Source: Terriglobia bacterium (GTDB taxonomy: Bacteria; Acidobacteriota; Terriglobia; Terriglobales; Acidobacteriaceae). From it: DNA of 64,000 nt. The translations under genes were made by a program, and so were the position numbers. Where the stretch lies: contig JAIQET010000008.1 of assembly GCA_020073645.1 (NCBI GenBank), positions 17,735 to 81,734 of the forward strand, given 5' to 3'. Each line of letters begins with the position of its first letter. Within the stretch, counting starts at the first letter, position 1. The notes beneath the pieces are model-generated. The model was not told the DNA's origin and ran no database searches. It saw only the letters and a list, made by a program, of their open reading frames with translations. Shown here in pieces: positions 14,513 through 24,512 of the stretch.

Positions 14513-16630
14513 TCACTTCCACTGGATGACCTTGGCTTCAGCGCAGGCGTTGAGGTAGTCGGCCACAAGGCTCACTGGCAACGGGCCGTATTCGGCGGAC
14601 ACCGCATCGCGTATTTCCCCCACGGTACGCTTGCCATTCACGAAATTGACGATCTCGTAGGCATACAGCTCAGACTGGTCCTGCACGCTCAGCAAGGGTG
14701 TGGCTTCGCTGTTGAGCAGCTTGATTTTCGAGTAACGCTCCTTTCCCAGACGTGCCAGCAGGACATTGTCGTTCTGGTAGGTGAGCGGCCCGAACTCGCC
14801 GATGCGCAACGGTATACGGCGGACGTCAGCGTCCGCGGCCCAAGGCGGGACGGGCGCTGTTCCTATCGCTCCTCGAGTCTTGGCCTGGGCGTCGAGCCAA
14901 CGGCTGAAAGCGGTGGCTTGAGCCGCAAGTGTATTCACTCCGTCGGCTTCGGCCCCCGCAGGCCCGCCGGTGAATTCGACCAGCGAGTGCAAGGCTTCGT
15001 TTTCGCGGCGGAGAGCGTGGTTCACAAGGTTGCGGGCCTCGTACCATGCCTCGCCAGGACCAAGTTGAGGGTCATCCACCAATTTCTGTGCGCTTCCGAA
15101 GACTTCGGCAAGCCTCTCTTGGCACTGAGCAGTAAGGAAGGGCAGCAAGGTCGGGAGTTGTGTCTTATCCAAACTCGCGTAGACGTAGCCAGAGGCCGCG
15201 CCAAGCAGCGCCACGCGGCGCAATTTTGTGGCATCGATCTGAGACAAGCTGTCATGGTCCGTGTGGATGTAGATGTCTGGCCAGTCTCGCAAGTAAAGCG
15301 ACGGGACGGCAATGGTGGAAGAGTCGTAATCATCGTGATCGCTGCCGGACGAATACGGGGTTACGTCGGCGATGAATTCATTGCGCGTGCCTTGTTCCCC
15401 GGCCCTGGTTTCGACAATGCCCGTGGCTGACGACGCGTTGCCTTCCGCATAATCGCTCGCGGCAGTACGGATCGCATCGAGGAACACAACTCCCACATCG
15501 GTCACAAAACTCGGCAATGACCAGGGAGTGCCGGTGACATGGAATACGGACTTGTTCTTGAAAGGGTCGCCGCCCACCATATCCATGTGGATGTCGGCCC
15601 GCAGACTCTGCCGGATCTCGGGATGGGTGGCAAGAAATGCCATGGTGCCCTCGACCTCCGGCCCCCAGACAAAGCGCAGGGTGCGTTTGGGACGCGGCAG
15701 CGCGCCCGATCCGATAAGCCGGGCGAGGACGCGCGCTGACTCCAGAATCGTTACACACCCACTGCCATTGTCATTCGCTCCAGGCCGCTCGTGATCGAGG
15801 TGGCAGCTATACATAATTTCACCGGCTGCCGGGTCAGAGCCGGGAATGGTGCCGGTCACCACCGTCCAATGTCCTGGCCCGACGCTGGCTTTCACATAAG
15901 CGTTGAGAACAATTGGTTCACCCTGGCGCAAGCGGGTCCGCAACGACTCAGCAGTTTCGCGCGAGACCATGAAGGCGAAGCCGGAAGGCTGGCGCGCATC
16001 CAGGTGACCCCAGCGGACCAACGTCCTATCCAGTCCCGACCAGGCAGTCGTTTGGTTGGGCATGTCACTGAGAATGCCCGCGGCACCATGCTTGGCTATT
16101 GCCAATTCCTGCACTCGTGCCAGAACACCGTCCGCCAGGACGATCTTGCCGTGCACATCCTTGCTGGCGTAGTCGTCCTCGCTGGTTCCGTTGCCCACAT
16201 CCACTAATGCAGTTTCGACTTCGGAGCTGTGACTGTAGTCGGCGAGGCGAATTGGATCGGTGTTCCAATCGCCCAGGAGGAGATGTTGTGGACGAACCTC
16301 CCACAAGCGTGCCGCCTCAACCGTCCAGCCCAGGTAAGAGCGCATCAGACCGTACTGCCTGTTTCCGTCGATCGGGAACTGCTCACTGTGAGCATCGGCG
16401 AGGCCGTACTCGCGGGCGCGTTGCAGTACGAATTGCGCTGCCAGGTCGAAATCCGCCGTTGCGGGGACACGGTGCAGGCCGGTCAGGTAGCGGAGATTTT
16501 CGTAGGGCGCAGCGCCGCTCGACTCGTCTCGGAGCATTGCCCACTGACGAGAGGAAAGAAACGGCTGCTGAGCGAAGGCACAAAGCGTACTCAGCGTGAG
16601 AAGGAACCAGGTCAGACAGAGGCTGCGCAT
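14513..16630 (-). CDS. Secreted M28-type aminopeptidase with PA domain and PqqD-like tail
   Basis: The 705-residue exported zinc peptidase starts with MRSLCLTWFLLTLSTLCAFA followed by Q. A PA-type insert (about residues 120-250) precedes the M28 domain. Metal ligands can be placed in SCHLDHERPGANDNGSG, FVWGPEVEG, HMDMVGGD and YIHTDHDS. The last 80 residues (YEIVNFVNGKRTVGEIRDAV, then EYGPLPVSLVADYLNACAEA) resemble a PqqD-like winged helix. The longer frame to 16714 would overlap ackA; the ATG at 16630 begins at the signal peptide. It lies 40 bp downstream of ackA on the same strand. Confidence 0.85.
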   Translation of the reverse strand: MRSLCLTWFLLTLSTLCAFAQQPFLSSRQWAMLRDESSGAAPYENLRYLTGLHRVPATADFDLAAQFVLQRAREYGLADAHSEQFPIDGNRQYGLMRSYLGWTVEAARLWEVRPQHLLLGDWNTDPIRLADYSHSSEVETALVDVGNGTSEDDYASKDVHGKIVLADGVLARVQELAIAKHGAAGILSDMPNQTTAWSGLDRTLVRWGHLDARQPSGFAFMVSRETAESLRTRLRQGEPIVLNAYVKASVGPGHWTVVTGTIPGSDPAAGEIMYSCHLDHERPGANDNGSGCVTILESARVLARLIGSGALPRPKRTLRFVWGPEVEGTMAFLATHPEIRQSLRADIHMDMVGGDPFKNKSVFHVTGTPWSLPSFVTDVGVVFLDAIRTAASDYAEGNASSATGIVETRAGEQGTRNEFIADVTPYSSGSDHDDYDSSTIAVPSLYLRDWPDIYIHTDHDSLSQIDATKLRRVALLGAASGYVYASLDKTQLPTLLPFLTAQCQERLAEVFGSAQKLVDDPQLGPGEAWYEARNLVNHALRRENEALHSLVEFTGGPAGAEADGVNTLAAQATAFSRWLDAQAKTRGAIGTAPVPPWAADADVRRIPLRIGEFGPLTYQNDNVLLARLGKERYSKIKLLNSEATPLLSVQDQSELYAYEIVNFVNGKRTVGEIRDAVSAEYGPLPVSLVADYLNACAEAKVIQWK

Positions 16631-16670
16631 AGGCCAAAGAGGATAACAAAACCGCCAAGTCGAGGTCCGC

Positions 16671-17918
16671 TTACGAAGGATGGGGCTCTCCCAGAATGCA
16701 GCGGACGGTGTCACGCGCGATGAGGAGCTCCTCGTCAGTCGGAATTACGTAGGCATGAAGGCTGGAATCGCTGCTGCTGATCTCCCCTTCCACTCCGACC
16801 ATCTGCTGGTTCCTGGTCTCGTCCAACCTCAAACCTGCCCATTCGAGGCCCGCGCAGATGCGAGCTCGAATGTCTGCTGAGTTCTCCCCGATGCCTCCAG
16901 TGAACACGATCGCATCCGCTCCGCCCATGCAGGCAAGAAATGCGCCGATGTATTTTCTGGCGCGGTAACAGAAGACCTCAATCGCCAGGCGTACCCGGCG
17001 GTCGTCGTGTTCTCGCAGTTCCTGTTGCAGGACCCGCATATCGTTGGTCAACCCGGAGATGCCCAGCAATCCGGACTGGGTGTTGAGCAGGGCGTCCACC
17101 TGGTGCGTCGACAGCCCCTCCTTTGTCGCAATCAGGTTCACAATGGCAGGGTCAATATCGCCGGAGCGCGTCCCCATCACCAGACCCTCTAAGGGCGTCA
17201 TACCCATCGAAGTGTCTACGCTGCAGCCGCCACGAATGGCAGCGGCGGAGCAGCCATTGCCGAGGTGCAGCGTGATCACATGGGTTTGCTCCCGGGTCAG
17301 CTTGCGCAAGACCCGGTAGCGGTAAGCTACATAGCGGTGCGAGGTGCCGTGAAAGCCGTAACGACGGATGTGGTGGCGCCGGTACAAGTGATAGGGAACG
17401 GCATACAGGTAAGCGGGCTCGGGGATGGATTGATGGAAGGCGGTGTCAAAAACCCCGACCTGCGGCAGTTTTGGACCGAAGATCTGCCGCGCCGCCACAA
17501 TGCACTTGATGTTGTTGGGATTGTGGAGAGGAGCCAGATCAATGCAGTCCTCGATTTTCTTCAATACCTCGTCGGTGATGATGACCGACTCGGCAAACAT
17601 CTCACCGCCGTGGACCACGCGATGCCCCACGGCACCGATGTCGGCTAGGGTCTGGACCTCTTTGATTCCCGATCGGTCTGAGGCAATCCAGCGAACCAGG
17701 TAGTCGAGCGCAGCAGGAATGTCAGCGAGCGAGGCCGTGAACTTCTGCCTGGGGCCATTGCGCATCTGCACCGTGATGATCGCTTCTCCACCGATGCGCT
17801 CAACCTCTCCACGGCATAAGCGTTCATCCGCGTCATGCTGGATACGATCGAGGTCGGTGGCAATGAGCTGAAACTTCAGGCTGGAGCTTCCCGAGTTGAG
17901 TACGAGAACGTTCATCAT
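16671..17918 (-). CDS. ackA: Acetate kinase
   Basis: It transfers phosphate between acetyl phosphate and ADP, yielding acetate and ATP. The 415-residue protein has the family N-terminus [54 protein letters not shown], the nucleotide-binding [31 protein letters not shown] and FTGGIGENS. It starts 75 bp after the phosphoketolase stop, and the two genes together make a phosphoketolase-acetate kinase module that turns sugar phosphates into acetate plus ATP without decarboxylation. The ribosome site is weak. Confidence 0.96.
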   Translation of the reverse strand: MMNVLVLNSGSSSLKFQLIATDLDRIQHDADERLCRGEVERIGGEAIITVQMRNGPRQKFTASLADIPAALDYLVRWIASDRSGIKEVQTLADIGAVGHRVVHGGEMFAESVIITDEVLKKIEDCIDLAPLHNPNNIKCIVAARQIFGPKLPQVGVFDTAFHQSIPEPAYLYAVPYHLYRRHHIRRYGFHGTSHRYVAYRYRVLRKLTREQTHVITLHLGNGCSAAAIRGGCSVDTSMGMTPLEGLVMGTRSGDIDPAIVNLIATKEGLSTHQVDALLNTQSGLLGISGLTNDMRVLQQELREHDDRRVRLAIEVFCYRARKYIGAFLACMGGADAIVFTGGIGENSADIRARICAGLEWAGLRLDETRNQQMVGVEGEISSSDSSLHAYVIPTDEELLIARDTVRCILGEPHPS

Positions 17919-17993
17919 TTCTGTACAGACCTGTCGTGTTCAGGGAACGCCCTGAGCTTGGGTGTTGGCCGATCCGGTTCCGCGCGAGCAGGC

Positions 17994-20429
17994 TTAATAC
18001 GGCCAGCGCCACCCGGCAACGTCAGGCTTATCGGTGCCATGTTCGTGAGCATAGTTCCGGCACTCAATCTGCTGGTTGCGGAACTTCTCCTTGGCATGGC
18101 CCCCGATCCTCTGCAGTTTCGGCGTGCGATCGATGACATCAATCGCCAGGCTGAAGCGATCGATCTCATTGTTAATGGCCAATTCCATCGGGGTATTGAT
18201 GTTGCCCTTTTCCTTGTACCCGCGCACGTGCAAGTTGTGGTGATTGGTGCGACGGTACGCCAATCGGTGGATGAGCCAGGGATATCCGTGGAAGTTGAAC
18301 ACTATGGGCTTGTCCACTGTAAACAGCGAATCGAAGTCGCGATCCGACAGGCCGTGCGGATGTTCCGTGCTGGGCTCCAACTTGAAGAGATCCACCACAT
18401 TGATGTAACGGATCTTGACGTCAGGGAACTCCTCGCGCAGCAGTGCGATGGCGGCGAGCGCTTCCTGGGTGGGAATATCCCCGGCGGATGCCATCACCAC
18501 GTCGGGTTCGAGGCCCTGGTCGTTACACGCCCATTCCCAGATGCCAATGCCCTTGGTGCAGTGCTCGATGGCGGCATCCATGTCCATGTACTGCAGGTGC
18601 ATCTGCTTATCTGAGACGATCACGTTGACGTAGTTCTCACTCTTCAAGCAGTGGTTGGCCACCGAGAGCAGAGAATTGACGTCCGGAGGCAGATAGATGC
18701 GAGTGACGGCAGCACTCTTGTTCACGACCACATCCAGGAAACCAGGGTCCTGGTGGGTGAAACCATTGTGGTCCTGCCGCCAGACGGTTGACGTAACCAG
18801 CAGGTTCAGTGAGGCAATCTTCTCGCGCCATGACAGCTGGTTGCAGATGGAAAGCCACTTGGCATACTGGTTGAACATGGAGTCAATGACATGGATAAAG
18901 GCCTCGTAGGAAGAGATAAAGCCGTGCCGCCCCGTGAGCAGGTACCCCTCGATCATCCCCTCGACGGTGTGTTCGCTCAGCATCTCCATCACTCGTCCGT
19001 CAGGGGCCAGTTCGCCGCCGTCTGCGTCTTCCGGGAAGTACTCTTCGATCCAGAATTTCTTGCTGACCTCGTAGATGGCGTCCAGCTTATTCGACGTGTT
19101 TTCATCGGGACCGAAGACACGGAAGTTCTTCATGTTCGACTTCATCACATCGCGAAGGAAAGCACCTAGCGGGCGGGTGTTTTCTGCTTCAACCTTCCCC
19201 GGCTTCTCCAACTTCAAGGCATATTGCCGGAAGTCCGGGAGGCGCAGAGCCTTCTTCAAGCGTCCTCCGTTGGCGTGAGGGTTGGCGCTCATGCGGCGCG
19301 TGCCGGTCGGTGCAAGCGCCTTTAGTTCGGGAACAAGCTTCCCGTTCTGATCAAAGAGTTCTTCGGGCTTGTACGCGTGCATCCAGTTCTCTAGTTGGCG
19401 AAGTTGTTCCGGATTCTTCTTCACGTCCGGCAGCGGAACCTGGTGCGCCCGCCAGAAGCCCTCCAGTTTGTGGCCATTGACCTCCTTCGGAGCGGTCCAC
19501 CCTTTTGGCGTCCGCAGCACGATCATGGGCCAGCGAAAACGCTTCGCTACACCCGTGCTCCGGGCTTCGTGCTGAAAGTTCCGGATCTCCGATATGCAGT
19601 GTTCGATAGTCGCCGCCATTGCCTGGTGCATGCTGTTGGGATCAGAACCTTCCACAAAGTATGGTGTCCAACCGTAACCGCGGAACAGGCTTTCCAGTTC
19701 GGCATGGCTGATGCGGGCGAGGACAGTGGGATTGTTGATCTTGTAGCCATTCAGGTGAAGAACCGGCAGGACCGCGCCGTCGCGTACCGGGTTCAGGAAT
19801 TTATTGATGTGCCAGGAAGTGGCAAGCGGCCCGGTTTCCGATTCGCCGTCGCCGACCACAGCCGCGACGATCAGGTCAGGATTGTCGAAGGCGGCACCGC
19901 AAGCATGGGACAACACGTAGCCGAGTTCTCCTCCTTCGTGGATGGAACCGGGAGTTTCCGGAGTGCAGTGACTGCCGATACCGCCGGGGAAGGAGAATTG
20001 CTTGAAGAATTCGCGCAGACCTTCTTCGTCTTCGCTCTTGTCTCCGTAGATCTCGGAGTAGGTGCCCTCCAGATAGACGGGCGCCAGGACGCCAGGCGCG
20101 CCGTGGCCCGGGCCGGCGAGGAACATCATGTTCAAGTCGTACTTCTTGATGAGGCGGTTCAGATGAAGGTAGGTAAACGCCAAACCAGGGCTTGATCCCC
20201 AGTGCCCAAGCAGACGATTCTTGATATGGTCCGCCTGAAGAGGCTCCTTTAACAAAGCATTCTCCTGCAGATAAAGCATGCCAAGAATCAGGTAGTTGCA
20301 GGCTCTCCAGTAGGCATGGGTTTTGCGTAAGTCCTCCGCGCTGAGGGGCGCTCCTTGCACGGTAGATGTCGCCGTGCCGTATGCGCTCAAAGAACTCTTA
20401 GCTTCTTCGGCTGTTGCCACAGGTGTCAT
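17994..20429 (-). CDS. xfp: Xylulose-5-phosphate/fructose-6-phosphate phosphoketolase
   Basis: A thiamine-diphosphate enzyme cleaves xylulose 5-P (and often fructose 6-P) with phosphate, forming acetyl-P and a smaller sugar phosphate. The 811-residue length is typical. Marks are [16 protein letters not shown], the H-rich [47 protein letters not shown] followed by [18 protein letters not shown] (the ThDP Mg site), and [23 protein letters not shown] precedes the ATG. It is the first gene of a minus-strand unit with ackA and is divergent from the trehalose operon across a 348-bp gap. Confidence 0.97.
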   Translation of the reverse strand: MTPVATAEEAKSSLSAYGTATSTVQGAPLSAEDLRKTHAYWRACNYLILGMLYLQENALLKEPLQADHIKNRLLGHWGSSPGLAFTYLHLNRLIKKYDLNMMFLAGPGHGAPGVLAPVYLEGTYSEIYGDKSEDEEGLREFFKQFSFPGGIGSHCTPETPGSIHEGGELGYVLSHACGAAFDNPDLIVAAVVGDGESETGPLATSWHINKFLNPVRDGAVLPVLHLNGYKINNPTVLARISHAELESLFRGYGWTPYFVEGSDPNSMHQAMAATIEHCISEIRNFQHEARSTGVAKRFRWPMIVLRTPKGWTAPKEVNGHKLEGFWRAHQVPLPDVKKNPEQLRQLENWMHAYKPEELFDQNGKLVPELKALAPTGTRRMSANPHANGGRLKKALRLPDFRQYALKLEKPGKVEAENTRPLGAFLRDVMKSNMKNFRVFGPDENTSNKLDAIYEVSKKFWIEEYFPEDADGGELAPDGRVMEMLSEHTVEGMIEGYLLTGRHGFISSYEAFIHVIDSMFNQYAKWLSICNQLSWREKIASLNLLVTSTVWRQDHNGFTHQDPGFLDVVVNKSAAVTRIYLPPDVNSLLSVANHCLKSENYVNVIVSDKQMHLQYMDMDAAIEHCTKGIGIWEWACNDQGLEPDVVMASAGDIPTQEALAAIALLREEFPDVKIRYINVVDLFKLEPSTEHPHGLSDRDFDSLFTVDKPIVFNFHGYPWLIHRLAYRRTNHHNLHVRGYKEKGNINTPMELAINNEIDRFSLAIDVIDRTPKLQRIGGHAKEKFRNQQIECRNYAHEHGTDKPDVAGWRWPY

Positions 20430-20777
20430 GACAGTACTCCTTCTGTGGAATCGGTCACGCCAGCAGTTCAGGGGACGAACAAAGCCTTTGTCGCTTGGCA
20501 GACACGATGGACCTCAAAACAACTGATCTGCCAAGACAAGACAGCCGGGTGGTTTCTGCCAGCCCGCTCGTGGATAGATTCGAGAATACAACAGGACGAG
20601 AGACCACGGCGAGAAACGTGATCCAACGCCCAGGAAAGAACGGAATGCTTCGATCGATTCGCATGCGGGCGATGTCCTAAGGGCACCTCGCCTCTCCGTC
20701 CTGTTTGTGGTAGCAATGGTGAACAAAGGGGTTACCGGCGCATCTAACAAAAGAGCTCAGTTGGCTGAGGAGCTACT
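20430..20777. other. Divergent regulatory gap between xfp and the trehalose-synthase gene
   Basis: These 348 bp hold the ribosome sites of both divergent genes (AAGGAG for xfp, GAGGAG for the + strand gene) and must contain both promoters. I see no convincing -10/-35 pair, no repeat array and no RNA gene. Confidence 0.5.
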
Positions 20778-23045
20778 GTGCGTTTGCTAAGTTTTCGCCT
20801 CATCGTGTCGCTCATTGTGGGGATCACGCTGGTTTCACTGGCGTTCTCCTACAACGAGGTGCGTGTGGAGAAGCGAGGTTTGCGCAAAGACCTGGAGCAC
20901 CGCGCGGAAGTGTTGGCGGAAAGCCTGGCCGGCAACATCGAGCCCCGCCTGGAAAAAGAGTCTCAGCGTCAGCTGCAGCGCATCGTCGAGCAATTTGGCA
21001 ACCGTGAGCATCTGGATGGCGTAGCCGTTTACGACACGCACGGTACCCTTCTAGCCGTCACTCCCGGACTCAAGCAGCTCATCACCGAGCAGCCGCCTGT
21101 AGTTGCGCAAGCGGTTGCCACGAATCACGGTTCCGGGCAGTTCGTTCACCTGGCAGGGAAGCCCTTTCACATCTACGCCGTGCCCCTCCAGCAGCATGAC
21201 GCGGTGGTCGGGGGCCTGGCCATCGTCCACGACGCCAGCTACATCAACCTGCAAAGTGCACGCATCTGGCGGGAGACTTTCCTGCGTACCCTGGTGCAGG
21301 TTTTCCTGATTGCGCTGATCACGCTGCTGATTGTGCGCTGGAGCATTGTGGGTCCGATTGCCAAGGCGGCCCAATGGATGAAAGCACTGCGGACGGGCAA
21401 AGGCTCGCTGGGGACGCCTACCCCGGACCTGGATCTGCTGCGTCCCCTGGCCAGGGAAGTGGAGACCTTTGCGGCCAGCCTGGTTGCTGCCCGTTCGGCC
21501 GCCGAGACAGAGGCCCAGCTGCGCGAAGCGGCCGAGACTGTTTGGACCGCAGAACGATTGTCGGTGCATGTGCGCAGCCGCCTTGGAGACAGCCGGCTTG
21601 TCGTGGTCTCGAACCGTGAACCTTATTCCCATATCCACAAGGGAAAGTCTTTGGAGGTGGTTGTCCCACCAAGCGGTCTGGTGACCGCACTGGAACCAAT
21701 CCTGCGCGCCTGTGACGGCACCTGGGTCGCTCACGGAAGTGGTGACGGGGATCAGGAAACTGTGGATCGGCGCGACTGTCTGCGTGTTCCGCCTGATGAT
21801 CCCCGCTATACGTTGCGCCGGGTGTGGCTGAGCAAAGAGCAAGAGGAAGGGTACTACTTTGGCTTTGCCAACGAGGGCTTGTGGCCCCTTTGCCACATCG
21901 CCCACACCCGGCCGATCTTCCGGGCCTCGGATTGGGAGCATTATCGCGCGGTCAATCAGAAGTTCGCGGATGCGGTGCTGGAAGAAATGGCGGACTTTGA
22001 GCAACCCATGTTGCTGGCCCAGGATTACCATTTCGCGCTGTTGCCCCGACTGGTCAAGCAGAAGCGTCCCGATGCCCGGGTGGCCATCTTCTGGCACATC
22101 CCCTGGCCCAACCCGGAAGCCTTTGGCATTTGTCCCTGGCAGCGAGAACTGGTCAACGGCTTGTTGGGCGCCGACCTCGTGGGATTCCACATCCAGGCAC
22201 ATTGCAACAACTTCCTGGAGACGGTAGATCGTACTCTGGAATCGCGGATCGACTGGGAGCATTTTACGGTCACCCGCGAAGACCGCCGCACGGTGGTGAA
22301 ACCTTTCCCCATCAGTGTGGATTTCCGGGAGGCCAGTCCGCCTCGGGAAGAATCGGCCTACGTGGAACGGGTCAACCTGCTTCGCGAACTGGGAGTGAGC
22401 GCTGAATTTCTGGGCGTTGGTGTGGACCGGGTGGACTACACGAAAGGGATTCTGGAGCGCTTCCTGGCCATTGAACACTTTCTGGACAAGCATCCCATGT
22501 ACCAGGGGAAGTTCGCTTTCATCCAGATTGGAGCCCCCAGCCGCACCCACATCAAGCGCTACCACGACCTGCTGGGAGAAGTCGAGGCCGAGGCCGACCG
22601 CATCAACTGGCGCTTTCAACACGACTCCTGGAGGCCCATTGTCCTGCTCCAGCGACAGCACAGCCATCAGGAAATCCAAAGGTTCTATCGCGCAGCAGAC
22701 CTGTGCCTGGTTACTTCGTTGCACGACGGCATGAATCTGGTTGCCAAGGAATTCCTGGCGGCCCGCGAAGATGAGCAAGGCGTACTGATTTTGAGCGGAT
22801 TTACCGGGGCCGCGCGAGAACTGCGCGATGCGCTCATCGTGAATCCTTACGACATCGGTCAGACGGCGGAGGCCATCCGGCTGGCCCTGGAACTGCCTTC
22901 CGAGGAGCGGCGAGACCGAATGCAACGCATGCGCAAGGTGGTGAAGGAAAACAACGTCTATCGCTGGGCGGGGAATTTGATCGCCGAACTCTGCGATGTT
23001 CGCGTTGAGCCCGAGCACCTCGAGGCAGGGGCAGGCTACGATTGA
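20778..23045 (+). CDS. otsA: Membrane sensor-HAMP domain fused to trehalose-6-phosphate synthase
   Basis: The 755-residue protein joins a sensor-like module to a GT20 enzyme. Residues 7-25 form a first membrane helix, about 26-170 a periplasmic domain, [18 protein letters not shown] a second helix, and about 190-245 a HAMP-like linker ([18 protein letters not shown]). The GT20 domain starts near residue 273 with [13 protein letters not shown] and has [48 protein letters not shown] and [11 protein letters not shown], the UDP-glucose and glucose-6-P residues. It should make trehalose 6-phosphate at the membrane, perhaps controlled by an outside signal. The GTG follows GAGGAG. Classical OtsA lacks the sensor part. 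Confidence 0.9.
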   Translation: MRLLSFRLIVSLIVGITLVSLAFSYNEVRVEKRGLRKDLEHRAEVLAESLAGNIEPRLEKESQRQLQRIVEQFGNREHLDGVAVYDTHGTLLAVTPGLKQLITEQPPVVAQAVATNHGSGQFVHLAGKPFHIYAVPLQQHDAVVGGLAIVHDASYINLQSARIWRETFLRTLVQVFLIALITLLIVRWSIVGPIAKAAQWMKALRTGKGSLGTPTPDLDLLRPLAREVETFAASLVAARSAAETEAQLREAAETVWTAERLSVHVRSRLGDSRLVVVSNREPYSHIHKGKSLEVVVPPSGLVTALEPILRACDGTWVAHGSGDGDQETVDRRDCLRVPPDDPRYTLRRVWLSKEQEEGYYFGFANEGLWPLCHIAHTRPIFRASDWEHYRAVNQKFADAVLEEMADFEQPMLLAQDYHFALLPRLVKQKRPDARVAIFWHIPWPNPEAFGICPWQRELVNGLLGADLVGFHIQAHCNNFLETVDRTLESRIDWEHFTVTREDRRTVVKPFPISVDFREASPPREESAYVERVNLLRELGVSAEFLGVGVDRVDYTKGILERFLAIEHFLDKHPMYQGKFAFIQIGAPSRTHIKRYHDLLGEVEAEADRINWRFQHDSWRPIVLLQRQHSHQEIQRFYRAADLCLVTSLHDGMNLVAKEFLAAREDEQGVLILSGFTGAARELRDALIVNPYDIGQTAEAIRLALELPSEERRDRMQRMRKVVKENNVYRWAGNLIAELCDVRVEPEHLEAGAGYD

Positions 23046-23069
23046 TACGGGTGCGGGACCGGAAGCGGC

Positions 23070-23744
23070 TTATGGGAGATTGCCGGTTGCGATCAACTTC
23101 TGGAGAATCTCGCTGACGCCGGCCCCGGAATCGCCCGCCGTGACAAGATTGACCCGCTCCTTCAGGCTGGGGATTGCGTTGGCGACCGCCACCGAAAATC
23201 CGCAAAGGCGCAAGAACGCGTGATCGTTTTCCGCATCGCCGATTCCTACCACAGCTGGGCTCGGCACGCCGAGGCCAGCGAGCGCCGCGGTGAGCCCTGT
23301 GCCCTTGTTGATTCCGGCGGGCAGGATCATCACCGCCTCCCGGTTGAGGATGATCTGCAGGGCGAGTCCCAGTTCCTGTATGACTTGCTGGACCGTCACG
23401 TCATGCGGTTTCACCGTGGCAATAATCCCCCGGCCGATCGAGATCGGGCTGACGCCGAGCCGATGCAGCCTTTCCAGGAAGCGGGCGGGCGGAAGCTGGC
23501 AGAGGGGGCGCTCCTCACCGGTGGAAGGGTGATACAGCAAGGCGCCATTTTCCGCGACCACCAGATCGAACAGGCGCAGCTCCGGGAAAACTTCGCGCAC
23601 GCTCCTCAGTTCGCGGCCCGTGATCAGGATCAGCTTCCGGCCCGTTTTTCGCAGGCGTGTCAAGGCCGCCAGCGTGTCGCCCTCGACATGGCCGTGATCA
23701 GCAAGGGTGCCGTCAAAATCCGTCGCTACGGCCTGAAATCGCAA
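23070..23744 (-). CDS. HAD-IIB (Cof-type) phosphatase
   Basis: A 224-residue HAD hydrolase has motif I DFDGTLADHG, the ITGRE motif II region, a IIB-type cap (residues about 85-150), the conserved Lys in GINKGTGL and motif IV GIGDAENDHAFL. Such enzymes dephosphorylate sugar or polyol phosphates. It lies tail-to-tail with the sensor-otsA gene, 24 bp apart, and divergent from the DUF5752/TreT pair. Because no OtsB is present in the window, this protein is a candidate trehalose-6-phosphate phosphatase, but that is position-based inference; sucrose- or glycerate-type phosphatases look similar. Confidence 0.8.
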   Translation of the reverse strand: MRFQAVATDFDGTLADHGHVEGDTLAALTRLRKTGRKLILITGRELRSVREVFPELRLFDLVVAENGALLYHPSTGEERPLCQLPPARFLERLHRLGVSPISIGRGIIATVKPHDVTVQQVIQELGLALQIILNREAVMILPAGINKGTGLTAALAGLGVPSPAVVGIGDAENDHAFLRLCGFSVAVANAIPSLKERVNLVTAGDSGAGVSEILQKLIATGNLP

Positions 23745-23808
23745 TGTTGTTCTCCGCCTCTGCCATAGATGCAGAAACGAGGTCGAAAGGAGCTATCAGC
23801 ACAACGCC

Positions 23809-24492
23809 ATGAGTACCTCTGAGACATCGAACTTCCGGGCGCGCCCGGCACAGGCTCCTTTTCACTTCAAATCCTCCGCCCATCTTCTGCGCATCGGCAG
23901 AGAGCACGCCGCCACTTTGGGAGAATTCCTGCAAGCGCTGCGAAGTTGTCCGGAAGAATCAATTTTCCAGCATACCTTCCGCACGCTGCAGGAGCACCAT
24001 TTCATTCGCGAGGGCTTTTCCAACGACTTCGCCCACTGGGCCTACACCGATTGCAACGAAGCCGGGCTGGCCGAACGCCTGGCAAGCCTGGATGTCCGTC
24101 CCTTCACCTCGATAGCTGCCCTGAGACAACGTGTCCTCGAGATCGTAGAAGACTACATCAAGTCGAACCCACGAGTTCGGGACCGCTCCGCGCTCAAGCC
24201 TTTCTATTTTTGTGCTTCCGACACGGTCGTCATGCCAACTCCCTTTGTCGCGCATGACCTGGGTGAGTTTGTGGAAGCGCTCAAGCAAGTCGGGGTGCAC
24301 TGCATCCATCACCATTTCATCGAGGCCAGGCTTCGGCTCAAACTGGTTTCCAACGACTTTTCCTTGTGGCTCGAAAACGAAATGGGCCTCAAGAGGGCCG
24401 CGGCGAGCCTCAACCGCATCGATATTTATACCTCGACCCTGGAAGGGGTGCGCTACCAGATCATCCGCATTGTGCAAAATGCGCAGGCCTGA
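23809..24492 (+). CDS. DUF5752 family protein
   Basis: This 227-residue soluble protein, rich in His and aromatic residues, matches the family usually annotated as DUF5752, which often sits next to TreT-like glycosyltransferases. It seems to contain two related halves: LGEFLQALRSCPEESIFQHT with HHFIREGFSNDFAHW, and LGEFVEALKQVGVHCIHHHF with IEARLRLKLVSNDFSLW. The repeated pattern LGEF-x-ALx...(F/H)HHFI...NDFxxW suggests an internal duplication. No known reaction is assigned. The next gene begins 20 bp downstream, so the two are probably in one operon and may work together. Confidence 0.75.
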   Translation: MSTSETSNFRARPAQAPFHFKSSAHLLRIGREHAATLGEFLQALRSCPEESIFQHTFRTLQEHHFIREGFSNDFAHWAYTDCNEAGLAERLASLDVRPFTSIAALRQRVLEIVEDYIKSNPRVRDRSALKPFYFCASDTVVMPTPFVAHDLGEFVEALKQVGVHCIHHHFIEARLRLKLVSNDFSLWLENEMGLKRAAASLNRIDIYTSTLEGVRYQIIRIVQNAQA

Positions 24493-24512
24493 GAAAGCAA
24501 AGGACAGCCGCG

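Noticed and set aside
20518..20533. Possible sigma-54 promoter on the minus strand before xfp (TGGCAG-N5-TTGT)
   Set aside because: It lacks the C of the invariant -12 GC and the last base of TGGCAC, and the spacing to the start is ordinary; the match is too weak compared with the exact site at 40155.
24366..24512. N-terminal extension of the TreT-like protein
   Set aside because: This part overlaps the DUF5752 gene in another frame, and its residues are not conserved-looking; a good ribosome site precedes the ATG at 24513.
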